Source: Lachnospiraceae bacterium UBA7026
GTDB taxonomy: Bacteria; Bacillota; Clostridia; Lachnospirales; Lachnospiraceae
Reading direction: 5' to 3'
DNA length: 8,189 bases
Assembly (NCBI GenBank): GCA_002494165.1
Contig: DLBH01000040.1
Location: forward strand, 1,313-9,501
Shown here: positions 5,173-8,189 of the stretch, one piece after another
Position numbering within the stretch: position 1 is the first letter of the stretch
Layout: the number at the start of each line of letters is the position of its first letter
Notes under the pieces: generated by a model
Seen by the model: only the letters and a program-made list of their open reading frames with translations
What the model was told of the DNA's origin: nothing
Database searches by the model: none
Position numbers and translations under genes: made by a program

Positions 5173-8046
5173 CTAGGATTTTCTCCGCCTTCTGCGGATA
5201 AAAGCGCCAAGACCCCTTCCGCTATCCTGGTCCTGGGCCTGATTAGCGGGATTCCAGACCTGCATCTGACCGGAACTCCTGGTCTGACTTTCCTCTGCCC
5301 CCGGCTTGTCTGCCGGCAGCTGACTGTAGTCCGCCACCGGTACATTTACCGAAGCCTGGCCAAAATTTGCCGGCACATTTGATGGGGCCTGACCGTAATC
5401 CACCGGTTGGTTTGCCGGAACCTGGCCGTAATCCACCGGCTGGTTTGCCGGGGCATGGCCGTAATTACCCGGCTGGTTTGCCGGGGCCTGGCTATAGTTC
5501 GTCGCCTGACCTGCCGGTGTCTGGCCGTAATTTACAGACTGACCTGCAGGCGTCTGGCCGTAGTTCGCTGGCTGACTTTCCGGCTGGCTATTAATTGGTC
5601 CCGGGGCCTGGCTCTGCCCGCCGGGCTGCTGGCTTAAGGATTCTGCCCCTTCTGCTCCGGCTCCCTGGATAGAAGCCTCCTTCCTGGCGTCATGACTGTC
5701 CAGCTTTGCCAGAAGCCAGTTGGAAAACATGGTCAGATAACGCATAAAAGGCTCTGTGGCAATGGCAAATAGCAGGAAGAGCATATAACATTTGTCAGAA
5801 ATATAGCTGATACCGAAAAGCCTGTGGAAAAAGTAGGCACAGGCAAACATGCCCACCATACAGCCTGCGATCACAACAATCCGGTACAGGTTCATGGGCT
5901 TGCTGATATTATAAAGAATTATGAATCCTACGATGGCCAGAAGTACGGTGGAGGCCACGGAAATATCCTTGACGGATACACCGAAGGTGTCCCCGAAGAT
6001 CACCAGGGCCGCAATCACTAGGAAGTCTGTCAGGGCCGCCGGCGTTGCCTTCAGCAGAACCTTGGACATAAAACGTCCCTTGATCCGCTCATAGTTGGGC
6101 TCTAAGGCCAGCAGGAAGGCCGGCAGGCCGATATTGAAGGCCGAGATCAGAGATATCTGGGTCGGCTGCAGGGGGTAGGCAATGACACTGATGATGGAAA
6201 ATGCCGCCAGCAGCATGGAAAAGATATTCTTTACCAGGAAAAGGGTGGCTGATCTCTCAATATTATTGATGACCTTTCTTCCCTCATCTACAATCTCCGG
6301 CATGTGGGAAAAATCTGAATCAAGAAGAACCACCTGGGAGGCCTGGACCGCCGCGTCAGAGCCTGAGGCCATGGCCACGGAACAATCCGCATCCTTCATG
6401 GCCAGGATATCATTGACGCCGTCGCCGGTCATGGCCACGGTCCTTCCCTGGGCCTGGAGGGCCCGGACGATCTCCTGCTTCTGGTCCGGCTTCACCCGTC
6501 CGAATACGGTGTAATTCCGGACGGCCTGGCTGATCTTTTCGGGGCTGTCCAGGCTTCCTGCATCCACATATTCATCCGCCCAGTCAATACCCGCATTGGC
6601 AGCTACCCTGGATACGGTCACCGGATTATCTCCGGATATTACCTTAACTTCCACACCCTGACCCTTGAAATAGGTAAAGGTATCTCTGGCATTTTCCCGG
6701 ATAGGATTCTCCAGCAGGATAAAAAGGGCCGGAATCACTGCCGCCTGGCCTATGCCCTGGTCAGGCAGGGGCGGTGGCAGAGGCTGGCCCGGCAGGGGCT
6801 GCAGCTGGCCAAAGACCAGCACACGGTAACCTCTGGCAGCATGCTGCTCCACAAGGGGCCTGTAGCTTTCATAATTGGCAGCCATCACGATCTCCGGGGC
6901 ACCCATGACAAAGGTCCCATTGGGATAACGAATGGCAGAGTATTTATATTTAGAAGAAAAGGCCATGACCTCCAGAGGCTCAGCCATGGACCCGGGGCCG
7001 GTAAAATAGTCCCGGAGGGCCTTCATGGTGATATTTTCATCGGGCATGGACCCGATATAACTTACCACCATGGCCTTTCTGGCCATCTCCTCCTCCTGGC
7101 TGAGCTGGCCGGGATAGACCAGACCATTGACCACCATTTCATTGCCGGTGATGGTTCCCGTCTTATCCACGCAGAGTACATCGACCCTGGCCAGGGTCTC
7201 GATGCTCTTCATGTCATGGAGCATGACCTTTTTCATGGCCAGTCTGGCCGCACCGAGAGCCAGGGTAAGACTCACCAGCAGGTAGAGGCCTTCCGGAATC
7301 ATCCCGATCACGGCCGCCACCATGGAAGTAACACTGGCTGCAAAGCCCAGACTTTTCTGGACATAACTCTGGTAAAATAAAATAATGCCAATGGGGATAA
7401 TCAGAATGCCGGCAAGCTTGACAAAAATATTGATGGACCGGACCATCTCTGACTCTTCCTTGGTCTCCATACTCTTAGCCTGGAGCATCAGTTTGGAAAT
7501 GTAGGACTCTTTGCCGACCCGGGTCAGCTGGGCATAGCACTTTCCGGAAACCACAAAGCTTCCGCTCATAAGCTCGCTGCCCTCCCTTTTTTCTATCTCG
7601 TCAGACTCACCGGTCAGCAGGGACTCGTTGACATTGACATTACCTGCCACCACTATGGCATCCGCCGGAATCTGGTTGCCGGCCGTCAGCATAATAAGAT
7701 CTCTTTCCACCAGACCTGCAACAGCTACGGTCTGTTCTTTTCCGTCCCGGACAACCACTGCTTTAGGCTCACTCAGTACGGACAGCTTATCCAGTACCAT
7801 CTTGGCCCGCAGCTCCTGAACGATACCAATCACCATATTGATGATGATAACCGGCAGAAAAGTCAGGCTTTTGTAGGCTCCGGCAATAATCAAAAGAATG
7901 GAAAGGATCAGGAATATCAGGTTAAAGTAAGTAAATACATTTTCTTTTATGATATCTTTTTCTGTTTTTGCCGAGGAAGTCACCTGCTCGTTGCTTTTAC
8001 CCAGACGAATGGCCTCATTGACTTCCTGGGATGTCAAACCTCTCAT
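5173..8046 (-). CDS. CtpE-like P-type cation-transporting ATPase with a repetitive disordered tail
   Basis: The 957-residue product has the full P-type core: actuator motif TGES (145-148), TM4 motif IPEG (250-253), phosphorylated Asp294 in DKTGT, nucleotide-domain MGAPE (381-385, Lys of the usual KGAPE absent), ISGDNP (470-475) and hinge TGDGVND (540-546). I count ten helices (about 38-56, 61-80, 205-226, 237-262, 599-624, 629-648, 670-688, 695-714, 720-742, 753-772), placing both ends in the cytoplasm. The N-terminal DIIKENVFTYFN and the TM4 sequence resemble mycobacterial CtpE, a calcium-uptake pump; the ion here is inferred. TM6 has Ser635 and Ile639 where SERCA has its Asn and Asp ligands. 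Oddities are a proline-rich insert (416-430) and a tail (783-957) with eight 11-residue repeats ending RRRRRKS. An in-frame TGA four codons upstream fixes ATG at 8046 as the earliest ATG; AGGAG is 14 bases away, a weak placement. Confidence 0.92.
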   Translation of the reverse strand: MRGLTSQEVNEAIRLGKSNEQVTSSAKTEKDIIKENVFTYFNLIFLILSILLIIAGAYKSLTFLPVIIINMVIGIVQELRAKMVLDKLSVLSEPKAVVVRDGKEQTVAVAGLVERDLIMLTAGNQIPADAIVVAGNVNVNESLLTGESDEIEKREGSELMSGSFVVSGKCYAQLTRVGKESYISKLMLQAKSMETKEESEMVRSINIFVKLAGILIIPIGIILFYQSYVQKSLGFAASVTSMVAAVIGMIPEGLYLLVSLTLALGAARLAMKKVMLHDMKSIETLARVDVLCVDKTGTITGNEMVVNGLVYPGQLSQEEEMARKAMVVSYIGSMPDENITMKALRDYFTGPGSMAEPLEVMAFSSKYKYSAIRYPNGTFVMGAPEIVMAANYESYRPLVEQHAARGYRVLVFGQLQPLPGQPLPPPLPDQGIGQAAVIPALFILLENPIRENARDTFTYFKGQGVEVKVISGDNPVTVSRVAANAGIDWADEYVDAGSLDSPEKISQAVRNYTVFGRVKPDQKQEIVRALQAQGRTVAMTGDGVNDILAMKDADCSVAMASGSDAAVQASQVVLLDSDFSHMPEIVDEGRKVINNIERSATLFLVKNIFSMLLAAFSIISVIAYPLQPTQISLISAFNIGLPAFLLALEPNYERIKGRFMSKVLLKATPAALTDFLVIAALVIFGDTFGVSVKDISVASTVLLAIVGFIILYNISKPMNLYRIVVIAGCMVGMFACAYFFHRLFGISYISDKCYMLFLLFAIATEPFMRYLTMFSNWLLAKLDSHDARKEASIQGAGAEGAESLSQQPGGQSQAPGPINSQPESQPANYGQTPAGQSVNYGQTPAGQATNYSQAPANQPGNYGHAPANQPVDYGQVPANQPVDYGQAPSNVPANFGQASVNVPVADYSQLPADKPGAEESQTRSSGQMQVWNPANQAQDQDSGRGLGAFIRRRRRKS
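5308..5574 (-). repeat. Eight in-frame 33-base repeats encoding 11-residue Tyr-centred units
   Basis: Residues 825-913 of the ATPase form consecutive units of the type Q-P-x-[ND]-Y-G-Q-x-P-A-N. The aromatic residue falls at 829, 840, 851, 862, 873, 884, 895 (Phe) and 907, so seven units are exactly 11 residues and the last is 12. The DNA copies differ mainly at variable positions and synonymous sites, indicating old rather than very recent duplication, although the units at 869-879 and 880-890 are nearly identical. Copy number could vary between strains by slippage. Confidence 0.92.
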
Positions 8047-8076
8047 AGGCTTTTCTCACACTCCTGTTAATCATCG

Positions 8077-8189
8077 CTTATCTATTTTCACTTATCTGTT
8101 TTCATTAATCTACTGGCAGTCGGTCTGTTTTCACTGATCTATGGACGACCTGCCTGTTTTCAGTAATCTATGGACAGCCTGCCTGTTTT
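8077..8189. repeat. Tandem repeat with 29-base period upstream of the ATPase gene, running off the window
   Basis: Read on the plus strand, units 8105-8133, 8134-8162 and 8163-8189 (cut by the window end) each follow the pattern AATCTA/GATCTA, then about 15 variable bases (the last two share TGGAC and CCTGCCTGTTTT), and close in CTGTTTTCA. Two 14-base short forms, CTTATCTATTTTCA (8077-8090) and CTTATCTGTTTTCA (8091-8104), precede them and look like units lacking the middle 15 bases. A period of 29 is not a multiple of three, and no gene covers it. The array sits in the presumed leader or promoter region of the ATPase gene, and no clear -35/-10 pair is visible in the part shown. Confidence 0.85.

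Noticed and set aside
5082..5345. Minus-strand open frame of 87 codons across the ATPase end
   Set aside because: It overlaps the ATPase tail in another frame, is rich in Arg with no recognisable features, and has no supporting ribosome binding site.
6841..7380. Plus-strand open frame of 179 codons opposite the ATPase
   Set aside because: Antisense shadow over the conserved TM4 and phosphorylation region; the His/Gly-rich translation reflects reverse codons.
8077..8189. CRISPR array
   Set aside because: The 29-base units abut directly with no unique spacers between them, and no cas genes are in view.

Overview
The window holds five genes, all on the minus strand, so the biological order runs from high to low coordinates: a P-type cation ATPase, an O-acetylhomoserine sulfhydrylase (MetY), a LysR-type regulator, an exported CbiK-family cobaltochelatase, and a lipoprotein with two NEAT-like domains. 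The base composition looks roughly balanced. The leaders carry strong AGGAGG-type ribosome binding sites, and the proteins resemble those of anaerobic Clostridia. I infer a Gram-positive member of the Clostridia, probably Lachnospiraceae. This is a judgement from protein style, not from a marker gene.

Region by region. Bases 8077-8189 are a non-coding tandem repeat with an exact 29-base period that runs off the window edge and lies just upstream of the ATPase. Bases 5173-8046 encode a ten-helix CtpE-like P-type ATPase with a disordered cytoplasmic tail of about 175 residues. That tail contains eight tandem 11-residue units centred on Tyr/Phe and ends in five arginines. Bases 3717-5000 encode MetY (PLP-dependent sulfur assimilation), with small inverted repeats in its leader. 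A LysR regulator (2637-3650) follows 66 bases later without a convincing terminator between them. Bases 2339-2636 are an AT-rich control region with a good extended -10 promoter for the chelatase gene and four CATG-centred palindromes spaced 32-34 bases apart. Bases 1337-2338 encode the chelatase, which ends in a strong hairpin terminator at 1253-1292. The lipoprotein gene (21-965) has its own promoter candidate at 1042-1070.

How they fit together. The chelatase and lipoprotein are both exported, both carry the same kind of TTEA-rich linker after the signal sequence, and both belong to families that handle tetrapyrroles or their metals. They probably form one end of a heme/cobalt-tetrapyrrole or iron acquisition locus that continues to the left of the window. 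MetY and the LysR protein may form a separate sulfur-metabolism unit, and the ATPase an independent cation-transport unit. The observations most worth following are the exported chelatase with a changed metal-site loop beside a NEAT-like lipoprotein, the spaced palindrome array on its promoter, and the tyrosine-periodic tail of the ATPase.
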